Positions 9,796-21,100 of a DNA stretch of 64,000 bases are shown in pieces. The notes under the pieces are model-generated. The model was not told where the DNA came from and did no database searches. It saw only the letters and a program-made list of their open reading frames with translations. The first letter of the stretch is position 1, and each line of letters starts with the position of its first letter. Source of the stretch: Anthoceros angustus (Eukaryota; Streptophyta; Anthocerotopsida; Anthocerotales; Anthocerotaceae); assembly GCA_010909165.1 (NCBI GenBank), contig MU008207.1, positions 124,001 through 188,000 on the forward strand. Reading direction: 5' to 3'. The translations under genes were made by a program, and so were the position numbers.

Positions 9796-11512
9796 GATCT
9801 CTTGAGGCGTAAGTTTTTATTCTACGCCTTTCATCATTTTTGGAGGTGTGTATACAACTGTGAGTTGTTGAGCTATGCCTTGAGCTCGACAAAAATCATT
9901 AAAAGCATTTGATGTAAACTCGCCTCCATTGTCGGAACGGAGGATCTTGAGTTTCTTGTCTGCAAGTCTCTCCGCCCACATCAAGTCCGTAAAGTGCTGA
10001 AAAGCTTCACTTTTGTGTTTAAGGATGTATGTTGAGGTAAAACGGGAGAAATTATCAATGAAAGTAAGGAAGTATCTACAACCACTAAAGGATGGTGCAG
10101 AAACTGGGCCGCAAATGTCTGTGTGAACTAACTCAAGGGGTGCTTTAGCCCGCTGTGGAGGGTTATTATGAAAAGGTGCTTGGTGTCTTTTGGTTACAAC
10201 ACAAGCTTCACACCAGGATAGTGGTTCTATCGTGGACAGGGAAGGACTTCTATAGAGATTTCCCTTAGACATTTGAATGAGCTTCTGGCTGTTAGGATGA
10301 CCTAAATGACAATGCCAAAGTATGGTGTTGGAGGACGTTGCAAAATTTTGGGAAGCTACATGTATCTTATCATGTAAACCCACTTGGATGAGAGCAGTTT
10401 GTATAACCCGTCCTCTAAAGTGCCCGAGCAGATGGTATGTGACTTACTCGGAAGATAAGATAAGACAACTATCTCTGCGTTTAAAATGACTTGCATACTA
10501 TGTTCTAAACATAAGCTAGCAGACACTAAGTTTTTACACATGGATGGTACATGAAGGACATGAGAGAGAGAACTTGGCACGAAGAACATAGAAACAGCGG
10601 AACCTACACCAGAGATGGGGAGGTTGTGGTCATCGCCCAGTAGGACAGTTTGGTGTCCTGTGACTGGCGAATAGGACTCAAAAGAGTTTGTGTTGTGACA
10701 GATGTGTGATGTAGCTCCACTGTCCAAGTACCAATATGGGTTTGTTGGCTTCGATGATGCCAAGCATGCAGTGAGAGCTGATGATGTTGAGGAAGATTGT
10801 TTCTTCACAACGACATGTGCTCCAGGTGCGGCCTCCTTTCTAGGCTCGCCATTCTTCTTCTTGTTGCAGTCCTTCTCCATATGATTCGGTATTCTGCACC
10901 AATTACAAATAACTCTAATCTTCTTTTTACCTTTTGCAGGTGTTGAAGAAGATGTAGATTCTCCATGAGGAGAGTTGGTATATGGGCGAGAGGTGTTGGG
11001 TCTTCTGCCTTGGCCACGGCCTCGGTCTCTACCTCTGCCTCTTCCAGTGAACACCACTTGCTGTCTGGTGGAGCGAGTGTCGTGACGATGGCTGGAGTCC
11101 TCCTGTATTATGGCTTCTATGAGTTCATTTAAGCTGATATCCAGCGTTGAGGAACCTTCAGATACCATTGCCTTCTATGCATTACGAAGGACGGCATTTT
11201 GTGTTGTCACGAACGCCCGATAGGAAGGTGGTAGAGTGGATAAGAGATTAATGAATGCATTCTTTTCGGAGATTTTCTCGCCAGATGCTGCTTCAAGGTT
11301 ATTTTTAGCCAATCTAAAAGTACTAATATGGCTCTCAATGAAATCGTTTTCTCTCATCTTGAAATTCTGGAAATTTCGGGTGGCCGTCAATATGCTCATC
11401 ACATCATTTGAAGCATATATTTGAGCAAGATGGCCCCACATTTCCTTGGAGGTATTTGCTTCTGAGACTTGTCGGACCATTGATTCAATAAGTCCACTTA
11501 TGATGATATCTT
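9796..11512 (-). mobile_element. Copia gag-protease-integrase block (better-preserved copy)
   Basis: Reading leftward from 11480: a UBN2-type gag segment (11480-11175), a CCHC zinc knuckle CNWCRIPNHMEKDC near 10910-10870, the aspartic protease site YWYLDSGATSHI near 10740-10700, then a gag-pre-integrase segment (HCHLGHPNS) and the integrase core (10383-9817) with LVHTDICGP, YFLTFIDNFSR and SDNGGEF, which carry the D, D, E catalytic residues. Two long frames (270 and 188 residues) survive, but frameshifts separate gag, protease and integrase. Confidence 0.85.
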
Positions 11513-11837
11513 GAGCCTTCTAATCCTTGATGTCCCATTTTTCTTTAGAATCCTGATTCCAGAGGTCACGATCAATATCACCGCTAACGATATCCCATAA
11601 GTCACGTTGTCGCAGTACTCCTTTGGCACGTATTTGCCAAACGTCATATCCTTTTCCATTGAATCTATCTTTCTCCTTGAAGCCTTCTCCATGAACCACA
11701 GTTGTATGTGCAAAGTCAGAAGTCTTTCTCTTCCACTCTTCTTCCCATTTGGCTCTTTCTTCACCAAGCCATTTTTTAAGTTTTTTGGCGTCTGCGTCTG
11801 AATTTGTAACTTCGTCAATTACTTGCTCCTCAGACAT
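11513..11837 (-). mobile_element. Copia gag N-terminus
   Basis: A minus-strand frame begins with ATG at 11837 (MSEEQVIDEV..) and contains FNGKGYDVWQIRAKGVL and DLWDIVSGD, which match the start of Copia gag (the F.G.NY..W...M...L..LW..V pattern). It is charged and has a coiled-coil-like KKLKKWLGEERAKWEEEW stretch. It leads into the gag block at 11480 after a frameshift near 11500. Confidence 0.75.
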
Positions 11838-11873
11838 TGCAGGTGATGTTCAATATCAATGAAGATAGCTGGA

Positions 11874-12452
11874 TCATGCTTGACGCAGAGTCCTCTTAAT
11901 AACTTTGGGAGTGACGCGTGAGCACGTGCTGCATTTCTTCATTGTTCTTTTGCAAGTATATGTATTGCTCCAGACAGAAAGGTCAGAAGTATCAACTTCT
12001 TTAATAGTTAGTTTCTCAACAGCTGTAGAGATTAAATGTATCTCTTGGGTAAGATAATTCAATCTCTCATCAGTAGAAGTATATATTTAAATAGCTTCTG
12101 ATCTAATGGAGTTGAGTATTTTCTGTAGTTTGTCTGGATTTGGGAAGAAAGTTGTAGTCTTTTTGTTGATGAATTGAATAATTGCAGACTCAATACATCC
12201 TATTTGATAAAGACTATATGTTGAAAGCAAAGTTCTTTTAGCTAGGCTGATGGACTTTGCTTTGTATTCAGACTCAGAGAGAAGAGCAAATATAAGGTTA
12301 CCAACATGGACTTCAAGCATATCATGTTCAATAGGGAAGTTAGTATCAAACTTCTCTGATGATACTTCTATGAAGTTTTGTCGTTGCCTCCTCCTTCTCT
12401 GTGTCTTAACTTTCCACCTTCTTTCATGTTCGCTAGGATTTAGAGAATCCAT
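11874..12452 (-). CDS. Unrecognised ORF between primer-binding site and Copia gag
   Basis: ATG at 12452 opens a frame of 121 residues that stops at 12087 (TAA) and stays open in the same frame for about 67 more residues to a TGA near 11874, giving about 190 residues with one internal stop. The N-terminus is very basic (KTQRRRRQRQN) and the rest is mixed helical. It lies after the LTR and PBS and ends 36 bp before the gag ATG. I do not recognise the family. It could be an extra element-encoded protein, a diverged gag leader, or part of another retroelement joined here. Its coding status rests on frame length and position only. Confidence 0.4.
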
Positions 12453-12620
12453 TGAGAGCGAACAGGAGATGGATGCACAAATTGCGCATCCTTAGAACAC
12501 TTGATGCTATACTCGATTGCTGCCCATAATGAAGTCTCCACGATGCATAATTAGCAATAGAAGGAAGCTAGAGTAGCATTGGGCAGGAGGGAGTGTAGAG
12601 CTCAAGCATAGAGAGCTAGT

Positions 12621-12633
12621 TGCTCTAATATCA
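12621..12633 (-). other. Primer-binding site of the minus-strand retroelement
   Basis: The minus strand reads TGATATTAGAGCA, two mismatches from the initiator-Met tRNA site TGGTATCAGAGCA. It directly follows a CTTCA end, so it marks the inner edge of the LTR at 12634. Confidence 0.6.
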
Positions 12634-12873
12634 TGAAGAGAATCAATAGCTTTTAGGCACAAAGTGTTACAATACAATTGAATTAAGAGTAAAGAGTACA
12701 AGCCTTTATATAGGCTAGGTGGTTAGGTGGTTACAACCATAAGTTGTTGTAACCACTAGGTAGTTGCAACTAATATAACAACTAACTACCTAGAGCAACT
12801 AATTATGTAACTACTTAATGCCCTAGATGGAAACTAATGTTTAAGGAAAGGTGCACTATTTTTTGTACTTACA
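12634..12873 (-). repeat. Candidate 5' LTR, about 240 bp
   Basis: On the minus strand it runs from TGTAAGTACAAAAAATAG at 12873 to ..CTTCA at 12634, giving the TG..CA ends of an LTR, with a TATA-like CCTATATAAAGGC near 12702-12714. It is not the same sequence as the LTR at 1-203, although both begin TGTAAG. The 5' and 3' ends of this Copia array may therefore come from different elements. Confidence 0.55.
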
Positions 12874-13235
12874 CCAGTGAGGGAACAAAGTTGAGCATAT
12901 ATACTCAAGCTCAGCTCTTGTCAACTCGTCCCACTTCAAGATCTTTTCATCCTCTCTCCTTTGTAAGTTCCCTATCAACGAGTTTACGTCATGAAAGTGA
13001 TGCTATGAGGTCTTGAAGCTATCCTAGAATACTCTGGCAAAATCCAACTATGTGGCATGTCGTTCAAAGAAATATATCGTAAACTATTTCACCTCTCATG
13101 CTTCCCAGTTTTACTTCAAGATTGCTCTCCTCTTTGTCCTTGGAAGTTGTAAACATGCTTTTCTCCTTGCGTATTTTCTTTGCCTTTCTCATTTTTCCTT
13201 GAAATATAGAAATATTTTTTCCTTTTTAAATACTA
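12874..13235. other. Intergenic, nothing recognised
   Basis: AT-rich sequence without a credible frame or RNA. No feature supported. Confidence 0.5.
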
Positions 13236-13377
13236 ATACCGTACTCAACATCTTTTCAGCAAATATTATGGCTAGGTTTCACCTATGCGCATTATTACTA
13301 AACAAATACCGTACTCAACATCTTTTCAGCAAATATTATGGCTAGGTTTCACCTATGCGCATTATTACTAAACAAAT
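13236..13377. repeat. Perfect 70-bp tandem duplication
   Basis: The block starting AATACCGTACTCAACATC and ending ACTAAACA occurs twice in a row with a 70-bp period and no differences that I can see, which implies a recent event. Confidence 0.9.
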
Positions 13378-13439
13378 GCAATATTTCATTAATAGCTGAA
13401 CATACTTCGAACAAGTCTGGGTCAGAGTCTGGGGGCCAA

Positions 13440-13930
13440 CCTAGTGGTTTGAAATAAGAACTTAACAATTAAGTAGTTTGCGGGGTGATCAAGAGGATCA
13501 ATATTGGGATGAGGTGTTATCATCTTGGTGGTTCGAAATAAAGTCGCCACAATTAAGCAGCTTGTGGGCGGATCAATACCCACAGCCTGCATTAGTATCG
13601 GGGATGGGGTGAGAACGGATTAGTACCGGTGGTGCCATCCATAATGGTTTAAAAATTTTAGCCGAGCGGATCAATATCCGGATGGGGTGAGAACGGATTA
13701 GTACCAAGATGGGTGCCATCCACTTAATGGTTTAAAAAATTTGTCGGGCGGATAAGTACCAAGATGGGGTGCCATCCTTTTGGTGGTTTGAAAAATTTAT
13801 CGAGCGGATCAATATCCGGATGGGGTGCCATCCTCTTGATGGTTAGAATCATTTGTTGGACGGATCAATACTAAGACGAGGTACTATCCTCCTGGTAGTT
13901 TGAAAAGTTTTTAAATTGTCCTTTGGGTGG
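13440..13930. repeat. Degenerate minisatellite, roughly 55-70 bp units
   Basis: Repeated blocks follow the pattern TGGTTTGAAAAATTTATCG, AGCGGATCAATATCCGGATG, GGGTGCCATCC. Seven or eight diverged copies are visible, some carrying an extra GAGAACGGATTAGTACC insert. No coding frame runs through it. Confidence 0.8.
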
Positions 13931-14458
13931 CGGCCTTCTTGGAGCGAGGTCTAAAGTGCAAGATTTCCTATTTGTGAGGTCTGAAGTGCAAGATTTCTAA
14001 CTTCATTATGGTTTATGATTTCCTCAAAGCAATGGATGGTACATACATTGTCCGTCTCTCAATTTTATCTGCTTTTTAAGTTCTAAAGTTTTTATTATTT
14101 TTGATTTGAGCTATCGTGATAAACATTACTAACGAGGACAATGTGAAATAAAGAACTTCAAAGACAAATCAAATCACAAATTTATATTTCAAAGATGTTA
14201 CCTTATGTAGATAGAGGTATAGGTAATAAATGATTGGAAAGTAGTTATATTATAGATAAACCTTATATTATACTGTAGATAATATATACCAGCAAAAGAA
14301 ATTTAAGACCAGCTCACAAGCTTTGCCCTCCTAATCTACTCATTGATAAACAAGCTTTGCTCTTATACTTTTTGATATTCAAAATACCTAAAAAGTTCCA
14401 AACCACATGGTCCAATTCTTGAAAACAGCTTGATATGATGTATGATTATTCATTATAA
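13931..14458. other. AT-rich intergenic, nothing recognised
   Basis: Low-complexity AT-rich DNA with no gene, repeat family or RNA that I recognise. Confidence 0.5.
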
Positions 14459-15420
14459 GTGCTTTCGATAATTAAGGAGAGCGGATTTTTTCCGTACAGG
14501 GACAGCCCGTATACATTGAGTAATGGCATGTCAATCACGGCGGACCTTTTTTATATTAGGGGGAGCAAATTTACATCGCTGAAGTGGTTATCACGGATCC
14601 CACGAGAGACTTTATATGCGAGCACGTCATCATCAACCCCCTGGGCTGGGCGGCGGAAGGATGCGCAACCATCAAGACTCACAAGTACTCTCCTATGCAA
14701 GACGGCCATGTTTTCATCCCCCGCCGAGACTCATGGGGCTATGGGCAAGGACTTCTCTAGGGTAATTAAGGGTGTGCAAAAAGCCTATTACTGACCCGAG
14801 GGGAATTGGAGGGCCTCCCTTTCTCTGTGGTGGCTTTCTTTAGCAGTAGCATTTCATAGCTCTGACGTTAGCTTGGCTGACTTATTTGTTTATAGAGGCA
14901 AGCTCGTGCATGGGACCTAGCGGCTTCTTGACCGGTGGTAGGTAGGCTCTTCATCATCCCTGATCACGATATCATTGGTGCAGTAGGTAGTAGGTAGTTA
15001 TGGGAAAGGCATTCGAGGGGACTAGGACTTCCCCTTTTACTGTTAGCCCTTTTTGGGTTGTTCCTCCTCGGACTTTAGGGGTAGATGGGATTTCCCATCT
15101 CGCCTATTAATAACGTCTACTCTTGATATCTTTTGATCAAAAGCAAAAATCCCTATCCGGATGGAGAAATAGGAAGAAGAAAAATTTTTATAGTCTTGGT
15201 ATATATCTCGTCTACCTATTTATTGTATATGTATATAGGTTATGTGGGTACCTTCCGGCGTCGCTATGCAAAGAAGGTTCTAGAGGTGTACATAATATAC
15301 TTCGAAGAAGTTTGGTGCCTGGCCTCTTCATTTCACACGTCGGGTGCGCCGTGTCGGAGACTCTCGCATTCGGTACGTACCAGGTGATGCGTGCTCCGTG
15401 ATGATTGGTCTCTTCTTGAA
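14459..15420 (+). other. Unrecognised segment with short open frames; possible organelle-derived or transposon DNA
   Basis: The base composition rises above that of the AT-rich DNA to its left. A 63-residue open frame at about 14564-14758 has a protein-like composition (EHVIINPLGWAAEGCATIK, then HVFIPRRDSWGYG). An overlapping frame starts at 14459. Other parts look like plant mitochondrial intergenic DNA, but I cannot name a gene. A nuclear copy of mitochondrial DNA or a transposon remnant are both possible. Confidence 0.3.
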
Positions 15421-15838
15421 GTTTTTCGGGAGATGTTGCATGCTGAATTATGGACCGGCGCAGTAGACGTGCTTTTGCGGTTTGCTTGACGGTGCTTGCG
15501 GCTCTGGATTGGACCTGGAGGGGATCTGTTTCTGTCCTCTGATGGCCGCGTAGGAGCTGAAGCGGCGCAGCAGCTAGTAGCAACTTGAAGCTTTGTATCT
15601 GATTATCGAGCGCTGGTTTTGGTGCCGGAATGGGCTGGTTAGGGGGTTTGCCGTGACAGTTAGGCTGATTGGATGATGAGGACTTGAATGGATGCAACGG
15701 GAAGCCTTGTGTGGTGTTTTTAGGGTTTTGATGGTTGATGAAGTTGAGAGCTGATTTGTTTGCTGATTTTATTGTGCGCTCCTTGTTCTACTGTAGATTC
15801 TCTTGTTGAGTGGGATTAAGCGGACTTTGCCGGCAATC

Positions 15839-16774
15839 ATGCCTCGCCGTAATTCTGGTGAGTAGGCTTGATCTCTGTCTTGTTATCACATGTTTCGGTG
15901 TTGGAGTATACTGGTGGAGGTACTGTGAATTAGGGCAGGGCATGATGCGACGGTGTTCTGTCTTGCAGGCCGTCCGGCTCCCAGGGCCGCTCCCAGGCCT
16001 GCTGCAAAGCAGTACTCCACCGCTGCACATCCTCCGGCTCCAGGTAATTTTCATGTGTGAATTTTGTAGGTGGAGTTTTGATAAGTATGATCCCCCGGAT
16101 GTTACTGATGTGATGTTGTTTTTGCTTTTCAGCGCACCATGCACCTCCTCCTGCAGTTCATCAGGGCTCTGCCGGTGGCTCCATGCTGGGTGGCCTTGCG
16201 AGCACCATAGCCCAGGGTATATTTCTTTGCTCGGAGGTCTTTAGGGTTCCTTTTCTCTGGTGTTGGAGTGAGGGAAAGAGGGTTCTGTTTTGCCTTGTGA
16301 TGCAAGTTCCGTGTGACCTAGTAGTTGGTGCCTTGGCTGTTTGATCCAGGTATGGCATTTGGTACCGGAAGTGCTGTTGCACACAGGGCAGTCGACTCTG
16401 TCATGGGACCCCGCCAAGTTGAGCATGTGCACACTAATGCAGAACCGGCATCCCACAGTGGACCGGCAACCACAACTGCTGGAGATGCTTGCTTTAACCA
16501 GATGAAGTCGTTTCAGGATGTAAGTTCAGCTTCTTCTGTCCGAATCAGGCCCGCGTTTTGCCAATCCATAGATGACCAAGGCTTAGGACTGTTGCTTGAG
16601 CGCTCAATCTTAACTTCACACCTCATCACTCTTTTTTGTTTGCAGTGTATTGCAGCCAACGGGAACGACATTGGGAAGTGTCAGTTCTATGTCGATATGC
16701 TGAATGAGTGCCGCAGAGCCCCAACTTCAGGTCAGCTGCTGACTGACTCCTCTGGCCAGAGTGGTTCCAAGTAA
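15839..16774 (+). CDS. Twin CX9C mitochondrial protein, CHCHD2/CHCHD10/MIX17-like
   Basis: Five exons with GT..AG introns: 15839-15857, 15969-16043, 16133-16216, 16350-16519 and 16646-16774, giving 158 residues and keeping frame throughout. The N-terminus (MPRRNSGRPAPRAAPRPA) is basic and Pro/Ala rich. The middle has the family's GGSMLGGLASTIAQGMAFG and GSAVAHRAVDSVMGPR segment. The C-terminal CHCH domain has ACFNQMKSFQDC and CQFYVDMLNEC, i.e. two CX9C pairs, which in this family form disulfides through the Mia40 import pathway in the intermembrane space. Family members act in cristae organisation and respiratory-chain maintenance; the exact role here is inferred. Exon 5 could instead end at a GT after ..PTS, but reading through to TAA at 16774 is simplest. 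Confidence 0.93.
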
Positions 16775-17674
16775 CCTGTTCGGGGGAAGTGTCAAGCCGC
16801 CGCTTATGGCCGGGCGCTCTATTGCCGGCCTGCTCTTTCCTGTGGTTTGAGTGGTTTGAGTCACTTGGTATACATCAGACAACTCATTTCACCAGCTGTG
16901 CATTCTGTTTGTGCAGTGCTGTGATCCATAACATTCTGGGGAGGCGGCCTTTTGTGTCGTTTCAGCATCACCATTCGTTGGGATTAGCCACATTTGTTGG
17001 ATGACCATTGTTGTAGGTCTGGCTACGCGGAACTCATGTAGTATCACTCGGACCGTCTAAACCCAGCACCTACGTCGGGATTTTTTCCTTCGTAATCTTT
17101 GCATCGGCACTCCTACTTAGTTCCGTGATTTTGTTGTCTACATTCTACCCTCTACAAAATAGTCCTCGGAGACTCCCAGGAACAGAAGATGAGTTCTCCC
17201 GGTGCGTTGAGCTCATTATTGTTGCATTGTTGCGGGCCGGTGGAGGTTTGGATCGTCACGTCCCAGTGTCCTGTTTACTCCCATCGTCTCCAGATGTAGA
17301 AACAAGTGATAACAAGTGAGAGTAAAATCGATGACGAGCAGCGAAGACTTCCGATTCGTGTTGGTGGCGGTACCACACAGTGAGTCGGGGAGGTGGGAGT
17401 AAAGAGGGCGAACCAGGTCGCTGCATTCTGTAACGCAGTTCACTGGACTGAAAGGATCGATGTATCCGTGTTCGCCAACATCCTGTTGCGGCTTCAGCCC
17501 TACAGGCGGGGGGTCCAAGAGGGCCAGCCTCCGGAGTTAGAGACGCGTCTCGTCTCACAACACATGTTCATCAGGCATATTCAATTCGGCGTAGCGCAAA
17601 TATAACCCATATTGCCCGGGTAGCAGCCGTAGCTGCTTCTGTGGTACTTAGAGTAGGCGAGCAGGCGGAATTAC
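16775..17674. other. Intergenic region between CHCH gene and U1 gene
   Basis: No gene recognised. It should hold the 3' UTR of the CHCH gene and the promoter of the U1 gene. I do not see a clean plant upstream sequence element (RTCCCACATCG) or a TATA box near -30 of U1; CTCGTCTCACAAC near 17544 is a weak candidate but too far upstream. Confidence 0.5.
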
Positions 17675-17835
17675 ATACTTACCTGGGCGGGGCCTATCGG
17701 TGATCATGAAGGCCGATGACCTGGGGTCACCCTCGCCATTGCACCAAGGCCGGGGCGGCTCCACTATCTACCTACGGGTAGAATAGACGTCATAATTTGT
17801 GGCAGCGGGGGCTCGCGTTCGCGCGGCCCCTACCC
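17675..17835 (+). ncRNA. U1: U1 spliceosomal snRNA
   Basis: It begins with ATACTTACCTG, the 5' end that pairs with 5' splice sites. The stem-loop I loop reads GATCATGAAG, the U1-70K binding site. Stem-loop II has CATTGCACC, the U1A binding loop. The Sm site ATAATTTGTGG at about 17792-17802 is followed by a GC-rich 3' stem-loop ending near CCCCTACC. All domains are present in order within about 160 nt, the usual U1 length, and no damage is seen, so it looks functional. It lies on the same strand as, and about 300 bp upstream of, the DExH helicase start. Confidence 0.95.
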
Positions 17836-18131
17836 AAATCAATGTGAAAATGGATTACACTGAATACGGGACATTCCGGCATGGACGTAACTGGGTGCCG
17901 TCTCGGTGTAATAGGCGAGAAGTTCTGACAGGCCACATGAGTGAGACACTACATGCACTTTGCATGCTCCGTTCGCCTCGAGGTGACTGCAGGTGACGAA
18001 TTTGCGTGGTGATCGATCGAAAATCGGGGCGTCTTGTTTGCCCGAGCTGCTTTCCCAGAATGGTAAGGCGGCCGCTCGACGATCCTGTTGCTGAATGAAG
18101 GCTCTGCCATTTCTGCGGAGTGAAGGGAATT

Positions 18132-21100
18132 ATGGGTCCCAAGAAGAAGGCAGGAGGGAGAGCATCGTCGTCATCCTGGGACCGGGCGAAGACGGCGGCC
18201 GAGCTCCGTTTGTCAGCAGAAAACGAAGCTAAACTGCGGCGCCTGCTTCAGAACAATGCCGCACAGGCAGTTCGGCAGCAGCAGCAAGAGCTGTCGGAAG
18301 GGGAGAGGAAGGTGGCGGGTCGCCGCCTGCGGGCTGTGTACGACAGCCTTGCCAACGAGGGCTTCCCCGCTCACCACATTCAGGAGGCGCTGGCTGCCAT
18401 TCCTGTGGTATGGGTCTACTTGGCCACCTCGTTTTTTCAGCTTATCCGTGTTCGATCCTTGAGAAGGTCAGTGGGTCTTGCAGGAATCAGCCACCTTAGA
18501 GGCTGCATTGGATTGGTTGTGTCTCAATCTCGCTCCTGACCAACTGCCATTGAAATTCGCCAGCGGCAACCTTCCAGGAGCTGAAAGCCGGGGTTTGCTG
18601 CTGACCCCAAGACCTCTCATGCACTGCTTTTAGGTAATACTAAAATTTTGAACCCTGTCATTTGCTTGTGGTGGATCGATGTGTAGGAGGATCTGTTCGA
18701 GTGCTATCGACTGCCTCCTCTCACCGGGCTCCAGCCGGCAGGTCAGCTGAGGAGGTTGAGCCTCGACGAAGTTTTCAACCCCAAAAGGTCAAGCAGGCAG
18801 TGGGACTTGTTCAGTCCAATCAAGCTGAGTGGATCCGGCGATATGTGGCTCAGCAAGAAGAGGTAGAAAGGTTGGTGTTGTACTGCTTCTTGTAACTCAC
18901 CTTTTTCAAGGGCTTGAAAAATGTTATTCCATCCCACAGGAGGAGCAGGAGCAGAGTGATGCAAGTGAAGGGGATGGCCATGAGGACTCGGACTGGGAGG
19001 TATTCTTAAAACATTTCATGTCTGCGCATGTTCTTCCCGAAGGCCAGACATGGTATCTCTGAATTACCTTAGTCCAGGCAAGTCCCTGAAAATCGCCCTC
19101 TGTTCATGGTGGTAATCAGCTGTGGGCGGATCCCCGTGCAAGGCAACGGCGCGTAGAAGAATCTAAAGTGCGTTTTGTACGTTCATTCAAAGCGAAGTGT
19201 GTTGGCTATGCCCAATGATTGATTCCTTTCCTGGTGTTATGGGACAAACAGGCTGCAGGTCTCGCTCGCGCCGCTTCCATTCCTGCAGAGTTTCAGTTAG
19301 CCAAACAAGCCGCAGCTGAAGCTAAGCGCCTTGGGAATAAAGAGAAGCAGGCAACTGCTAGCAGGCTTCTCCAGCAGTTGAAGCAGGAAGCTGCTTCTCT
19401 TGGTATGTGCAGAGACCTTCTTGAGCTCAGTTGTCAACTTTTGATCTGCCGCTCATGTCTTGCTGTCCATCTGTAGGTTTGTCTGAGGATCTACTGCGGT
19501 TGGAGCTCAGAAAAGGTTGTGAAGTAGGGGCTAGTGTGAACAGTCAAACAGAGGGAAGGCAGTCTGGAGGGCCCGAGCCCACCACTTGGGATGTCAGCCC
19601 TGTAGAGCCAAATAGTACGGTTAAGGGCGATGAAAATCTAGTTGCTACTGGCCTGGTTGCTTTTGAAACGCAGCCAGGAACCACAGCCAGTGTAGAAATG
19701 ACAGGAAAGGATAAAGGAGAGGACTCACCGATTGCTGATGAAGAAGGCATGGCATTTATGTTTGACGACGAGTCTCTGTCAGAACAGGCCTTGCCAGAGA
19801 CTGTTAGGAGTATTCAATTAGAGCAAAAAGCCAGAGCACTGGTTGCAAATAGTTTGTCTAGCAAGGATGAAAGAAAAGGCAAAAGCCGCAGCACTCAGGT
19901 ACACAAACTCAGATTGACCTGGGTTCTGGACTTTGCAAATTTGAAGCTAAACCACTGTAATATTCTCACTTTGCAGTCGCATGAGGGAACGCTCAGGCAG
20001 CCCAAGGTACTCCTGCAGCAGCAGTGCCAGAAGCATGCCTGGGGGTCACCCAAGTATGAAAGACTCTCTGGCACAGGAAATGGCTTGTATTTGTATTCTG
20101 TGACGGTTACTCGACCGGCTTCTGGTCGTGGAAAGAGCAAAGTACCTGGAGGGCCTGTATTGATTACGCTGCCACAGGACCAAGCTGGTTTTCAGACACT
20201 CACAGTAACAGTGCTCCTCAACCCTGGCAGTGCAGATAGATTCGACTCATTCTATTTGAAGCTTGTGCTTCCTTCCATGATACAAAAGCTTTCTTTGGAT
20301 TCCAGGAAGCACAAAATGCTGTTGCTGCATGGGCCCTTTTCACATTCTTGCCTGACCTTCCTTTGTATCGGATACTGCCTGATCCTTATCGAGGGCTGTA
20401 CCTGCATTGGCTTGCTCAAGGTTTCCTGCTGCCCTCTTGTATCTTGTGTTTATGTTGCTTTTCATGGCGTGCAAGCACTTTTATCAGGACATACCTATCT
20501 TCATCGTGATGCTGAATTTAATGGCTGCAAACAGGTGAAAAGGCAACCAAGGAAGCAGCAGATGCTGAGAGTAATTGCAGATCCTCTTTTATTGATACAC
20601 TACTATCTTCTACTTCTTCCCAACCTTTACCCAACAAACCAGCATCAGGAGAGGTTGCTTCTAGAAATCCTTTGGGGCAATCAGGCCCCCAATATAGGCA
20701 GCGTAAGTCTTCACGCACTTCAGGAGCAGTTCGGATGTTTCATATGTTGCCTGTGGTTACTAGCGTTGTTTCTGGTGGACGAGGTTCAAAATACTTCTGT
20801 TTATGTCTTGCAGGTTCGAGACCAGCTGCGGAGGAACTTGGATGGAATTTGCTCCAGGCTTTCAAGGAAAGACAAAGTACTAATGACTACAAGGTAAAGA
20901 GAATTGTCTTTTTTCAAGGATATGAACTCGATTACTACATGTGCTGGAAACTGCATTGTATCCAATGTTGTCATTGTCTCTGTAGCAAATGATGGCAAAA
21001 CGGGATTGCCTTCCTATGGCAAAGGTTAGATCGGAGTTGCTCACAAAGATCAGTGAAAATGACGTCGTTGTGGTCAGTGGAGAAACAGGTTGTGGGAAGA

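Noticed and set aside
15123-15401. Two overlapping short frames before the CHCH gene
   Set aside because: Both are short, overlap in different frames and match nothing I know. They are left as part of an unrecognised segment.
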